DNA of 64,000 nucleotides, taken from Bradyrhizobium sp. dw_411. Lineage in GTDB: Bacteria; Pseudomonadota; Alphaproteobacteria; Rhizobiales; Xanthobacteraceae. The notes below the pieces were generated by a model. That model did no database searches and was not told where the DNA came from. It saw only the letters and a program-made list of their open reading frames with translations. The stretch is from NCBI RefSeq assembly GCF_018449695.1, contig NZ_JAAVUY010000014.1, forward strand, positions 124,001 to 188,000. Reading direction: 5' to 3'. This document shows positions 8,809 through 16,945 of this stretch, piece after piece. The position numbers and the translations under genes are program-made. The stretch's first letter is position 1. Each line of letters starts with the position of its first letter.

Positions 8809-9762
8809 ATGCGCGTGGTCACCTCGGATTTGCGGGAAGCGATTGCGGCGGTCAGCGGCGTATACTGTCCGCACGACGTCAAGGTGCTCGAAAGCAACCG
8901 CGGAATTGACGCGGTACTCGAAGCACATCCCGGTTCGCGTCAGCAGATCGTCAGCCTGCGCTATTCGGCGCCGGTGAAAATCGACGCCGGCCGGTTCGAA
9001 AACCTGCTGCTGTTCATGACCTGCGTGGACGGTTCGGCGAAGGCCTCGCAAGGCAGGCATTCCGTCCATTGGCAGAAAGGCAAAACGCTCCCGCTGTCAC
9101 CGAACCTGCCAAGCCAGTTGATGTTCGACCGGCGCTTCTGGCAGAACTCGATCCGCCTCGACAAGGCCTTTGTCGAGGACTTTTGTTCCCGGCTCTTGAA
9201 CCGGCCGATCGATCAGCCGATCCGGTTTGAGCTGACGCCCTTTAGCCAGCCGCTCGAACTGGCGTGGCAGCAGGCGGTTCAAACCATGCAATTCGTCCAG
9301 TCGGCCGAGTTGTTTCCGTCGTCGACGGCGCTGCGACGGCTTGAGGAGTTCATGGCCGCCTTGATCCTCGAATCTCATCCGCACAATTATTCGGAGCTGT
9401 TGAGGAACGAAACGGCGTCGACCGATCCGCGCGTCGTCCGTGAAGCCGAGCGCTTGATGAAATCGGCGGGGCCGGACATCTCGATCGGCGAAATCGCCAG
9501 CGAACTTCGCGTTAGCCTGAGAAGTCTTGAGATTGGATTCCGCGAGGCTCGCAATATGACGCCCACGCAGGTGCATCGCCAATTCCGCCTTGAGGCTGCG
9601 CGGCAGGCGCTGCTTGACCCGACGGAAACCACGACGGTCACTTCGGTGGCCGTTAGCTTCGGTTTCCTGCATCTGGCACGCTTTAGCCAGTATTATCAGT
9701 CGATGTTCAACGAAGCTCCAAGTCACACGCTGCGACGTAGCAAGACAACAAGCCGCGGCTGA
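8809..9762 (+). CDS. AraC family transcriptional regulator
   Basis: The 317-residue product has an N-terminal AraC-binding-like domain of the type found with PF14525 (segments SLRYSAPVKIDAGRFENLLLF and LSPNLPSQLMFDRRFWQNSIRLDK) and a C-terminal AraC helix-turn-helix pair (ISIGEIASELRVSLRSLEIGFREARNMTPTQVHRQFRLEAARQALL, then VTSVAVSFGFLHLARFSQYYQSMFNEAPSHTLRR). The start is taken at ATG 8809; a TTG at 8788 is in frame. The next gene, 134 bp downstream on the same strand, is a plausible target. The effector is unknown. Confidence 0.85.
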   Translation: MRVVTSDLREAIAAVSGVYCPHDVKVLESNRGIDAVLEAHPGSRQQIVSLRYSAPVKIDAGRFENLLLFMTCVDGSAKASQGRHSVHWQKGKTLPLSPNLPSQLMFDRRFWQNSIRLDKAFVEDFCSRLLNRPIDQPIRFELTPFSQPLELAWQQAVQTMQFVQSAELFPSSTALRRLEEFMAALILESHPHNYSELLRNETASTDPRVVREAERLMKSAGPDISIGEIASELRVSLRSLEIGFREARNMTPTQVHRQFRLEAARQALLDPTETTTVTSVAVSFGFLHLARFSQYYQSMFNEAPSHTLRRSKTTSRG

Positions 9763-9896
9763 TTGCGTAAACCTGCCGGGTTTTAATCGTTCGAAAAGTG
9801 GATAGTCCGGCGGTTAGCGGATAGCGCGCTTATTCGCTGAACCTATCGTCCTTCCATTCCTCCATGCGGAGGCCGCCAACAGGAAGGACGACAACG

Positions 9897-10622
9897 ATGT
9901 CTTCTCAACAACACCTGCCTCAAACCCTGACCACGATGGAGGCCTGCTTTACCCTTCACGAAGGCAAGGAAATTCAGGAAGAGTTTTGGCGCCATCAGCA
10001 GCGGATGGGACCGATCGCGGCCGCCGCGCCCGGATTCATTTCCGTCATTGGGGGCCCTATACAGCGGTCCCATTGGCTTTATTTTTGCGGGAAGTGGGAA
10101 TCTCCTGGCTTAATGGACCAATGGCAGTCCGATTCAAAGCACAGGCCAATGCAGGATGCGGCTCATGCCAGATGGTTCTCGTCGATCTATATCCGCAAAT
10201 GGCGGCTGCCGGAGGCCGGCGAGCCAATGACCGGGCCGCTGTTTTGCGAGATCGCGATCACGCGGCAAACGCCGATCGAAGCCGGCGAAGTCGACAAGAT
10301 CATGGACGGGATCGTCGGCCCCTCGGTGCAGAAATTTGGTGTGCTCCCGTTCGAGACCCTGACCGGCGTTTTTGAAAAACAGCCCTATCAATTTGTGGGC
10401 CCGCTGCAGGAGTTTCCGGCGCTAGCGCCGGCGCGCTATCTGTTGATCACACATTGGCCGAGCAACGACGCGCTGCAGGCATGGCTGAACTCGGGCGTGA
10501 TCAAGGCTCTTTCGCAATATGGCGAGCTCACCACCAACGTCTCGATTTCGATCAAGCACGATCCGGGCGAACGCAAATTCATGAGAAAAGATGGCCTGCA
10601 ACGCGAGGCCGTCCACGCCTGA
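9897..10622 (+). CDS. hypothetical protein, possible two-domain dimeric alpha+beta barrel (ABM-like)
   Basis: The 241-residue product seems to contain two related halves. The first has GPIAAAAPGFISVIGGPIQRSHWLYFCGKWESPGLMDQWQSD and the second has FVGPLQEFPALAPARYLLITHWPSNDALQAWLNS. The pattern of a residue pair at a strand end, a tryptophan-containing strand and an LxxWxxS helix is what antibiotic-biosynthesis-monooxygenase-type barrels show. No catalytic residues can be assigned. ATG 9897 has the ribosome-binding site AGGAAGG upstream. It follows an AraC regulator and may be its target (inference). Confidence 0.5.
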   Translation: MSSQQHLPQTLTTMEACFTLHEGKEIQEEFWRHQQRMGPIAAAAPGFISVIGGPIQRSHWLYFCGKWESPGLMDQWQSDSKHRPMQDAAHARWFSSIYIRKWRLPEAGEPMTGPLFCEIAITRQTPIEAGEVDKIMDGIVGPSVQKFGVLPFETLTGVFEKQPYQFVGPLQEFPALAPARYLLITHWPSNDALQAWLNSGVIKALSQYGELTTNVSISIKHDPGERKFMRKDGLQREAVHA

Positions 10623-10681
10623 CCAGATGCGGGAACTCGCACGGCCTTGTCCCAGCCGTGCGTGGCCTCGCGTCCCGAGCC

Positions 10682-11326
10682 CTACGGGCAATCCACCAAA
10701 ATCTTGTTGGCGAACATCGCGCCGTAATTCGCATTGCCGCCGTCCGCGAACCCCTGTTCGCCGAGCGTTTTGGCGTTGGCCGTGCCGTCATTCGGCCGCT
10801 GGAATTTCATCTGGCAGGCGCCGGGGGCGCCGACCAGTCTGACCGGATCGGTGTCGGCGAATTTGAAGTCGATGAAGAATTCCGGATCGAACACGTCCAG
10901 CGTCAGCGCCTTGGCCTTCACCGGCGTCTTGAGCGGCAGCGTGAAGTGCAGCGTCAGCAGGCTGTCATTGTATTCCAGGAAGTAGTCGACCGGCTCCTCG
11001 AATTTTTCCTTCTTGCCGTCCGCTTTGGCAAAACTGAAGAAGCCGAATTCCTTCAGCGATTCGACATTGGTCTGCGCCAGCGGCGCCAGTTCTTCGTGGC
11101 TGTAGACGCCCTTCACCTTGGTATCGAGCCCCTGCAGCGCATAGGTCGAGAACATGTCGTCGAAAGTCCAGGCGTGCCGTACGCCGGTGATCGACCCATC
11201 GGGCGCGTAGATCAGTTCGCTCTTGGCGGTGATCCAGACATGCGGATGCGCCTGCGCTGCGTTCGTGCCTGCTAGCACGCTGGCCAGCAGCAGCAAACTC
11301 CAGAACAGGCGCATCGCCAAAGCCAT
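10682..11326 (-). CDS. DUF1007 family exported protein
   Basis: The 214-residue product has a clear signal peptide (MALAMRLFWSLLLLASVLAGTNAAQA) followed directly by HPHVWI, the characteristic opening of DUF1007 proteins. These are periplasmic proteins often encoded next to nickel/cobalt exporters. No exporter gene is present here. The ATG at 11326 lies one base past the stop of the M3 peptidase gene, so the two are translationally coupled or at least co-transcribed. A second ATG at 11314 would shorten the signal peptide. His-rich openings suggest metal handling, but that is inference. Confidence 0.85.
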   Translation of the reverse strand: MALAMRLFWSLLLLASVLAGTNAAQAHPHVWITAKSELIYAPDGSITGVRHAWTFDDMFSTYALQGLDTKVKGVYSHEELAPLAQTNVESLKEFGFFSFAKADGKKEKFEEPVDYFLEYNDSLLTLHFTLPLKTPVKAKALTLDVFDPEFFIDFKFADTDPVRLVGAPGACQMKFQRPNDGTANAKTLGEQGFADGGNANYGAMFANKILVDCP

Positions 11327-11327
11327 C

Positions 11328-13418
11328 TCAGGCCGCTTCCGGGGTCTCGAGCAAGCCGCGGCGGCGCAGCAGCGCGTCGGGCTCCGGCTCGCGGCCGCGG
11401 AAGGCGACATAGGCATCTTCCGGATCGCGCGAGCCGCCCGACGAATAGATGTCGTCATGCAGCCGCTTGGCGACCGCCGGATCGAAGATGTTGCCGGCCT
11501 CTTCAAAGGCGCCGAACGCATCGGCGTCCATCACCTCGGACCACATGTAGCTGTAATAGCCCGAAGCATAATGATCGCCGGAGAAGATATGGCCGAAATG
11601 CTGCGGCCGGTGCCGCAGCGAGATTTCCGCCGGCATTCCGATTTTTTCCAGTTCGGCTTTCTCAAACGCTCGCACGTCGCGGCTGGCGGCCGCCGGCTGA
11701 GTATGGAATTCGAGATCGATCAGCCCGGAAGCAACGAATTCAACCGTGGCAAAACCCTGGTTGAATTTGCGCGCGTTGAGAAAACGCTTCAGCAGATCGT
11801 CCGGCAACGGCTCACCGGTCTGATAATGCCGGGCGAACTGCCGCAGCACCTGCGGCTGCTCCTGCCAGTGCTCGTACAACTGCGAGGGCAGTTCGACGAA
11901 ATCAGTGAACACGCTGGTGCCGGACAGCGAGGGATAGGTCACGTTGGACAGCATCCCGTGCAAGCCGTGGCCGAATTCGTGAAAGAGCGTGCGGGCGTCG
12001 TCCGGCGACAACAATGAAGGCTGGCCGTCCGCCCCCTTGGTGAAATTGCAGATATTCAGGACCAGCGGCGCGATATCACCGTCGAGCTTCTGCTGGTCGC
12101 GCAGCGAGGTCATCCAGGCGCCGGAGCGCTTCGAGGGACGGGCGAAGTAGTCGCCATAGAACAGCGCCTGGTGCTTGCCCGCGCTGTCCTTGACTTCCCA
12201 GACCCGGACGTCCGGATGCCAGACCGGGATATCCTTGCGCTCGCTGAACGTAACGCCGAACAAGCGGGTCGCGCAGTCGAACGCAGCCTCGATCATGTGA
12301 TCGAGCGAGAGATAGGGCTTGATCGCGGCGTCGTCGAAATTGGCCCGGACCTGCCGCAGTTTTTCGGCGTAGTACCGCCAGTCCCACGGCGCCAGCGCGA
12401 AATTGCCGCCTTCTTCCGCCACCAGCGCCTGCAAATCGTCGCGATCGGCGAGCGCCCGGGCCCGCGCCGGCTTCCAGACCCGCTCCAGGAGCCCGCGTAC
12501 CGCCTCAGGCGTCTTGGCCATGGAATCCTCAAGCCGGTAGGCCGCGAAGGTCGGGAAGCCCAGGAGCTTCGCGCTCTCCTCGCGCAGGCTCAAAATCTCG
12601 ACGATGATCTCGTTGTTGTCGTTGGCGTTGCCATTGTCGCCGCGGGCGACGAAGGCCTTGAAGACCTTCTCGCGCAGGTCGCGGCGGCCGGCGGTGCGCA
12701 GGAACGGATCCACAAACGACCGCGACAGCGTCATCACGGTCTTGCCGGGCATGCCCCGCTCCTCGGCCGCCGCCTTGGCGGCTGCGATGAAGCTTTCCGA
12801 GAGGCCGTCGAGATCAGCCTCGCCGAGCTCCAGGAACCATTCCTGCTCGTCGCCGAGCAGATGATGGCTGAACGCCGTGCCGAGATGAGCGAGCCGTTCG
12901 TTGATCTCGGCCATCCGCGTCTTTGCGGCTTCGTCGAGCCCCGCGCCGGCGCGGTGGAAGCGGGTATAAGTACGGTCCAGCAGCCGCGCTTGCTCGGAGG
13001 TCAGGCTCAGCGTGGCGCGGTTGTCGTGCAACAGCGCGATCCGGCCGAACAGCACGGCGTTCATCATGATCGGGTTCCAGTGCCGCGCCATCCGCAGCGA
13101 CACTTCCTTGTCGATCTCCAGCAGCGCCGGATTCGAGTTCGCCGACACCAGGTCGTAGAACACCGCCGAGACCTTGGAGAGCAGCTTGCCCGAGCGCTCC
13201 AGCGCGGTGATCGTGTTGGCGAAATCGGGCGTCGCCGGGTCATGGGTGATCGCGGCGATCTCGGCCGAATGGTCGGCAAAGGCCTGCTCGAAGGCCGGCA
13301 GGAAGTGTTCGGGCGCGATCTCCGCAAAAGGCGGCGTCTCGAACGGCGTCTGCCAGGCCTTCAGCAGCGGGTTGGGCTGGGATGGCGAAACGGCCGCTGT
13401 TTCCGAGGTTTCTGACAT
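11328..13418 (-). CDS. dcp: M3 family zinc metallopeptidase, peptidyl-dipeptidase Dcp-like
   Basis: A 696-residue thimet-type oligopeptidase acting on short peptides. The zinc motif LFHEFGHGLHG (HEFGH at residues 480-484) is intact, followed by SGTSVFTDFVELPSQLYEHW, which supplies the third ligand glutamate. The TDFVELPSQ version is closer to Dcp (dipeptidyl carboxypeptidase) than to oligopeptidase A, where the corresponding stretch reads WDAVELPSQ. Length fits both. There is no signal peptide, so it is cytoplasmic. It starts at ATG 13418, divergent from a small membrane protein gene, and is followed one base later by the DUF1007 gene. Confidence 0.93.
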   Translation of the reverse strand: MSETSETAAVSPSQPNPLLKAWQTPFETPPFAEIAPEHFLPAFEQAFADHSAEIAAITHDPATPDFANTITALERSGKLLSKVSAVFYDLVSANSNPALLEIDKEVSLRMARHWNPIMMNAVLFGRIALLHDNRATLSLTSEQARLLDRTYTRFHRAGAGLDEAAKTRMAEINERLAHLGTAFSHHLLGDEQEWFLELGEADLDGLSESFIAAAKAAAEERGMPGKTVMTLSRSFVDPFLRTAGRRDLREKVFKAFVARGDNGNANDNNEIIVEILSLREESAKLLGFPTFAAYRLEDSMAKTPEAVRGLLERVWKPARARALADRDDLQALVAEEGGNFALAPWDWRYYAEKLRQVRANFDDAAIKPYLSLDHMIEAAFDCATRLFGVTFSERKDIPVWHPDVRVWEVKDSAGKHQALFYGDYFARPSKRSGAWMTSLRDQQKLDGDIAPLVLNICNFTKGADGQPSLLSPDDARTLFHEFGHGLHGMLSNVTYPSLSGTSVFTDFVELPSQLYEHWQEQPQVLRQFARHYQTGEPLPDDLLKRFLNARKFNQGFATVEFVASGLIDLEFHTQPAAASRDVRAFEKAELEKIGMPAEISLRHRPQHFGHIFSGDHYASGYYSYMWSEVMDADAFGAFEEAGNIFDPAVAKRLHDDIYSSGGSRDPEDAYVAFRGREPEPDALLRRRGLLETPEAA

Positions 13419-13547
13419 GGCAATTCCCGTTGGCGTGCTGGATGATGGAACGACGCTATATCACGCGATCGGGCTTTTTTGGGCCTTTTGCGCTTGATAG
13501 CGGGGGGCTTTTCGGAGAGATTGCGCCCCGTCAACAGGACAGAAAAC

Positions 13548-13808
13548 ATGAGCTTGCAGCCCTCCCCGACCGGTGCCCGCCAGATCGTCTGGCCGAGCGT
13601 GGTGACCGTGCTCAGTGCGGCGATTCTGATCGGCGCCGAAGTGTTCGGCGCAGCCTTCGCCGGCGGCTGGGCGCTCGCGATCCTGTTCGGTCTCGACGAC
13701 ACGGGCGCGCATGTTCTGCAGGCCATCCTGTTTGCGCTTGGCGTCTTCATCATGATCGCGTTCATCCGCGCGGCCCAACGCGTCGAGCCGTTCACGCGCC
13801 GCGCCTGA
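13548..13808 (+). CDS. small two-helix membrane protein
   Basis: An 86-residue protein with two hydrophobic helices (about residues 14-36, IVWPSVVTVLSAAILIGAEVFGAAFAGGWAL, and about 47-66, GAHVLQAILFALGVFIMIAFIRAA) and a short basic tail. ATG 13548 has AGGAC upstream; the in-frame region before it overlaps the divergent peptidase promoter. No family is recognised with certainty. It is divergent from the peptidase gene, and nothing indicates a function. Confidence 0.6.
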   Translation: MSLQPSPTGARQIVWPSVVTVLSAAILIGAEVFGAAFAGGWALAILFGLDDTGAHVLQAILFALGVFIMIAFIRAAQRVEPFTRRA

Positions 13809-14488
13809 GCCACGCGCGCGACAAAGCCCTGCGCCGCAGGCCTTAGATGCTCACACCTCGTTAAACAAACTTAACGTCTGTTCACTTTCACACCGCTCGC
13901 GACGTCGTTGGCGGGCTCCGTGCGCGACGCTGAAACGTGGTGTTAGGGAAATTTGCCCGTAACCTAAAAAAATTGTTGCGAAGCCGAGTCAAAACCCCTA
14001 TTTGCACTCTTGCCCAATTTCGCACGTGCCTGTGGTCGTGTGTCAGTCGGTAGGTATCCGGACAAGAGGCCGGACAGCCGCCAAGGGGATGAAGAACCGA
14101 GGGTCGCTCAAGTCACGTTCGATTTGAGAGTCCAGCATCTCTCTCAAGAGATGCCGTTGAAGGTCTCTTCGCTCCTTGCAACCGTGACTGGCAGCCGGAG
14201 GCGAACCGGCGCACCTCGTTCTCAACGGGGGACGCGACTTAAAGCAACGACGGATCGGGCTTTTTTGGTCTCTGCCGGCTTTCCACCAGCCGGCGCGAAT
14301 ACCGAAGAGGCTTGTCCTTCATTGCCAGGTGTGCGGGCGGGATCCTTCCCAACCAATCCACGGCAGCACAGTTCGGTCTGAGTTTTTTGGCTCGTTGCGC
14401 CTCCATCGCGCACACGGGCCGGAGCGCTCTGATCCGAGATCATTTTTGAACGTGTCCCCGTCGCTGGGACCGTTTGGAGGGTGCTACT
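13809..14488 (+). other. long gene-free leader region of ornithine decarboxylase
   Basis: These 680 bases contain no plausible gene. The first part (to about 14000) probably holds the promoter, with AT-rich tracts around 13860-13880 and 13960-13980. From about 14057 the sequence is dense with exact inverted repeats (listed separately). A weak stem followed by T6 (14241-14266) and a second T6 at 14383-14388 could be attenuation sites. A GTCCC/GGGAC hairpin (14454-14470) lies directly before the ribosome-binding site GGAGG at 14476-14480. Confidence 0.65.
14057..14294 (+). promoter_or_regulatory. structured 5' leader RNA of ornithine decarboxylase (candidate speF-type element)
   Basis: Visible stems: TCCGG/CCGGA (14057-14074); CTCAAGTC/GATTTGAG (14107-14128, one G-U); GCATCTCT/AGAGATGC with a 4-base loop (14135-14154); long-range CCGTTGA/TCAACGG (14154-14160 with 14222-14228) enclosing GCCGG/CCGGC (14194-14210); and GCCGGCT/AGCCGGC (14274-14294). 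This amounts to a multi-stem RNA upstream of a polyamine biosynthesis gene. Alphaproteobacterial ornithine decarboxylase genes are known to be preceded by the conserved speF RNA motif, so that is my leading identification. I cannot confirm the match without a covariance model. Confidence 0.6.
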
Positions 14489-15631
14489 ATGACTGAACGT
14501 ATTCAGGAATTCCTGCGCAACCGCCGCAACGAAGGCCAGGACGTCGAGCCGTGCCTCGTCGTCGACCTCGAAGTCGTGCGCGACAATTATCAGACCTTCT
14601 CGAAGGCTTTGCCCGACAGCCGCGTGTTCTATGCGGTGAAGGCAAACCCGGCGCCGGAAGTGCTGTCGCTGCTGGCCTCGATGGGCTCGTGCTTCGATTG
14701 CGCGTCAGTCGTCGAAATCCAGATGGCGCTGGCCGCCGGTGCGTCTCCCGATCGCGTGTCCTATGGCAACACGATCAAGAAGGAGCGCGATATCGCACGC
14801 GCCTTCGAGCTCGGGATTCGCCTGTTCTCGGTCGATTGCAGCGCCGAAGTCGAAAAGATCTCCCGTGCCGCGCCCGGCGCCAAGGTGTTCTGCCGCATTC
14901 TCTATGATTGCGCTGGCGCCGAATGGCCGCTGTCGCGCAAGTTCGGCTGCGATCCGGAGATGGCGGTCGAAGTGCTCGACCTCGCCAAGCGCCTTGGCTT
15001 GGAGCCCTATGGAATCTCGTTCCATGTCGGCTCTCAGCAGCGCAAGGTGAAGGCGTGGGACCGCGCGCTGGCGATGGCTTCGACGGTGTTTCGCGACTGT
15101 GCCGAGCGGGGCATCAACCTGTCCATGGTCAACATGGGCGGCGGATTCCCGACCAAGTACCTCAAGGACGTTCCTCCGGTCGTGCAGTACGGCCGGTCGA
15201 TCTTCCGCGCGCTGCGCAAGCATTTCGGCAACCAGATCCCGGAAACCATCATCGAACCGGGACGCGGCATGGTCGGCAATGCGGGCGTCATCGAAACCGA
15301 AGTCGTTCTGATCTCCAAGAAGAGCGACGAGGACGAGGTGCGCTGGGTGTACCTGGACATCGGCAAGTTCGGCGGTCTCGCCGAGACGATGGACGAGTCG
15401 ATCCGCTACGCCATCCGCACTCCGCATGACGGTGCGGACATGACGCCGTGCGTGCTCGCAGGCCCGACTTGCGATTCCGCCGACGTGATGTACGAGAAGA
15501 TGCCGTACCCGCTCCCGGTGACGCTCGAGATCGGCGACAAGCTGCTGATCGAAGGCACCGGCGCGTATACGTCGACCTACTCGTCGGTGGCATTCAACGG
15601 CTTCCCGCCGCTGCGGACCTACCACATCTAA
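14489..15631 (+). CDS. odc: ornithine/lysine decarboxylase, PLP fold type III
   Basis: The product decarboxylates ornithine to putrescine (some alphaproteobacterial homologues also accept lysine), the precursor for homospermidine. The 380-residue protein has the eukaryote-like alanine-racemase/ODC fold: FYAVKANPAPEVLSLLASMG with the PLP-binding Lys51, the glycine-rich phosphate-binding loop MVNMGGGFPTKY, EPGRGMVGNAG, and the C-terminal GPTCDSADVMYE with the active-site cysteine. ATG 14489 has a strong GGAGG. Homospermidine synthase lies 1.3 kb downstream. The long structured leader suggests post-transcriptional control by polyamines. Confidence 0.95.
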   Translation: MTERIQEFLRNRRNEGQDVEPCLVVDLEVVRDNYQTFSKALPDSRVFYAVKANPAPEVLSLLASMGSCFDCASVVEIQMALAAGASPDRVSYGNTIKKERDIARAFELGIRLFSVDCSAEVEKISRAAPGAKVFCRILYDCAGAEWPLSRKFGCDPEMAVEVLDLAKRLGLEPYGISFHVGSQQRKVKAWDRALAMASTVFRDCAERGINLSMVNMGGGFPTKYLKDVPPVVQYGRSIFRALRKHFGNQIPETIIEPGRGMVGNAGVIETEVVLISKKSDEDEVRWVYLDIGKFGGLAETMDESIRYAIRTPHDGADMTPCVLAGPTCDSADVMYEKMPYPLPVTLEIGDKLLIEGTGAYTSTYSSVAFNGFPPLRTYHI

Positions 15632-15657
15632 AGACCTCGCTTGAGGCTTTGATAACC

Positions 15658-15679
15658 GGGAGCCGGTTTGCCGGCTCCC
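15658..15679 (+). terminator. terminator-like hairpin after ornithine decarboxylase
   Basis: GGGAGCCGG and CCGGCTCCC form a perfect 9-bp stem with the loop TTTG, 27 bp past the stop codon. The following bases (ATCTCCTTCAT) are not a proper U-tract, so termination strength is uncertain. Confidence 0.65.
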
Positions 15680-15751
15680 ATCTCCTTCATATGCATATTT
15701 GCTGACAACGCTCCGCGGCTTCACTGCCGTTGGAGTGAGGACTGACGTGCC

Positions 15752-16351
15752 ATGACTGCTTTGCGGAAGACCCCCGTTGCCCTTATCTCCGTCGCCGCTC
15801 CGTTCGTGATCCGTGCGGAACGTGCCTCGGACGTCGTTGCGCGTGAAGCGCTGCTGGATGCCTGCTTTGGCGTAAACCGCCATATGCGCACCTGCCAGCG
15901 CCTGCGCGATGGACGCGCGCCCGCCGAAGGCCTTGCCCTCTCGGTCGTGCGCAAAGGCAACCTGGTCGGAACCGTGCGGTTGTGGCACGTCAGCGCCGGG
16001 GGCGTCCCGGCGCTGGTGCTCGGCCCGCTGGCGGTCGATTCGTCATGCCGCCAGCTCGGCGTCGGCGCGGCCTTGATGAATCACGCGCTGGCCGCCGCCA
16101 AGGCGCTCGGCCATGGCGCCGTGATCCTGCTCGGCGACGCGCCTTATTACGCCCGCTTCGGCTTCTCCAGCCGCAAGACCGGCGAATTGTCGCTGCCCGG
16201 CCCGTTCGAGCGCGAGCGGCTGCTCGGCCTCGAACTGCGCGATGGCGCGCTCGACGGCGCCTCGGGCATGATCGTTGCCGATGGGGCTTTGCTGCCAAAG
16301 ACCGGAACCGCCCGTGCGAAGAAGACACGGCTGGTTCCGCGCGCCGCCTGA
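15752..16351 (+). CDS. GNAT family N-acetyltransferase
   Basis: The 199-residue product has a GNAT core: LVGTVRLWHV, then VLGPLAVDSSCRQLGVGAALMNHAL, where the R-Q-L-G-V-G segment is the acetyl-CoA pyrophosphate loop, and the closing GDAPYYARFGFSS. This arrangement is that of the YhbS-type predicted acetyltransferases. It lies between the decarboxylase and homospermidine synthase, so acetylation of a polyamine is an attractive guess, but nothing in the sequence proves the substrate. The start is the ATG at 15752 (MTALRKTPVALI). Confidence 0.85.
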   Translation: MTALRKTPVALISVAAPFVIRAERASDVVAREALLDACFGVNRHMRTCQRLRDGRAPAEGLALSVVRKGNLVGTVRLWHVSAGGVPALVLGPLAVDSSCRQLGVGAALMNHALAAAKALGHGAVILLGDAPYYARFGFSSRKTGELSLPGPFERERLLGLELRDGALDGASGMIVADGALLPKTGTARAKKTRLVPRAA

Positions 16352-16430
16352 AACGCTCCTTCGTCCTGCGATAGCCAGAACCCGCGCCGGCCTTTAAGAA
16401 GGCCCACGGAACCGCGGAAAATTCTTATTT

Positions 16431-16478
16431 GAGCATGATCTTTTCGGAAAACCGGTTCCCACTTTTCCGGATCATGCT
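16431..16478. repeat. short palindromic intergenic repeat
   Basis: The ends AGCATGATC and GATCATGCT are exact inverted repeats, with GGAAAA/TTTTCC as inner arms around ACCGGTTCCCAC. This 48-bp element is a familiar intergenic repeat type in Bradyrhizobium-like genomes (recalled, not searched). Confidence 0.75.
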
Positions 16479-16494
16479 GTAGATCGAGGCCCCG

Positions 16495-16884
16495 ATGACA
16501 CGCCGTCTCATTTCCACCGGATCGCCGTTCGAGAAGACCGCCGGCTACAGCCGCGCCGTCGTCGACGGCGATTTCGCCTTCGTGGCCGGCACCACCGGCT
16601 ATGATTACGCCACCATGACGCTGCCGGCGGATGTCACGAGCCAGACACGAAACTGCTTCAAGACCATCGAAGCCACGCTGAAAGATGGCGGTTTTGCCAT
16701 GGCGGACATCGTCCGCGCGACCTATTACGTCACGTCGGCCGGGGATGCCGATGCGGTATTTGCGGTCTGCGGTGAAAAGCTTGGCGATATCAGGCCGGCG
16801 GCAACCCTTCTCGTGGTCGCGGCACTCCTGAAGCCCGAGATGAAGATCGAGATCGAAGTGACCGCCAAACGAAATTCCGCCTGA
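16495..16884 (+). CDS. Rid family (YjgF/YER057c/UK114) protein lacking the RidA arginine
   Basis: The 129-residue product has the small trimeric Rid fold, with NCFKTIEATLKDGGFAMADIVRATYYVT in the middle and KPEMKIEIEVTA at the end. True RidA enzymes hydrolyse reactive enamines/imines using an arginine in a PARS-type motif before the last strand. Here the equivalent stretch is PAATLLVVAALLKPEM (residues 101-116), with no arginine, so imine deaminase activity is doubtful and the protein probably belongs to a non-RidA subgroup. It lies 61 bp before the homospermidine synthase gene. Confidence 0.87.
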   Translation: MTRRLISTGSPFEKTAGYSRAVVDGDFAFVAGTTGYDYATMTLPADVTSQTRNCFKTIEATLKDGGFAMADIVRATYYVTSAGDADAVFAVCGEKLGDIRPAATLLVVAALLKPEMKIEIEVTAKRNSA

Positions 16885-16945
16885 TCCCCCTTACCCTGAT
16901 CCCTGCGCACCCTCGGCGCATCCTTAAATTCCGGAGACTTAATCC

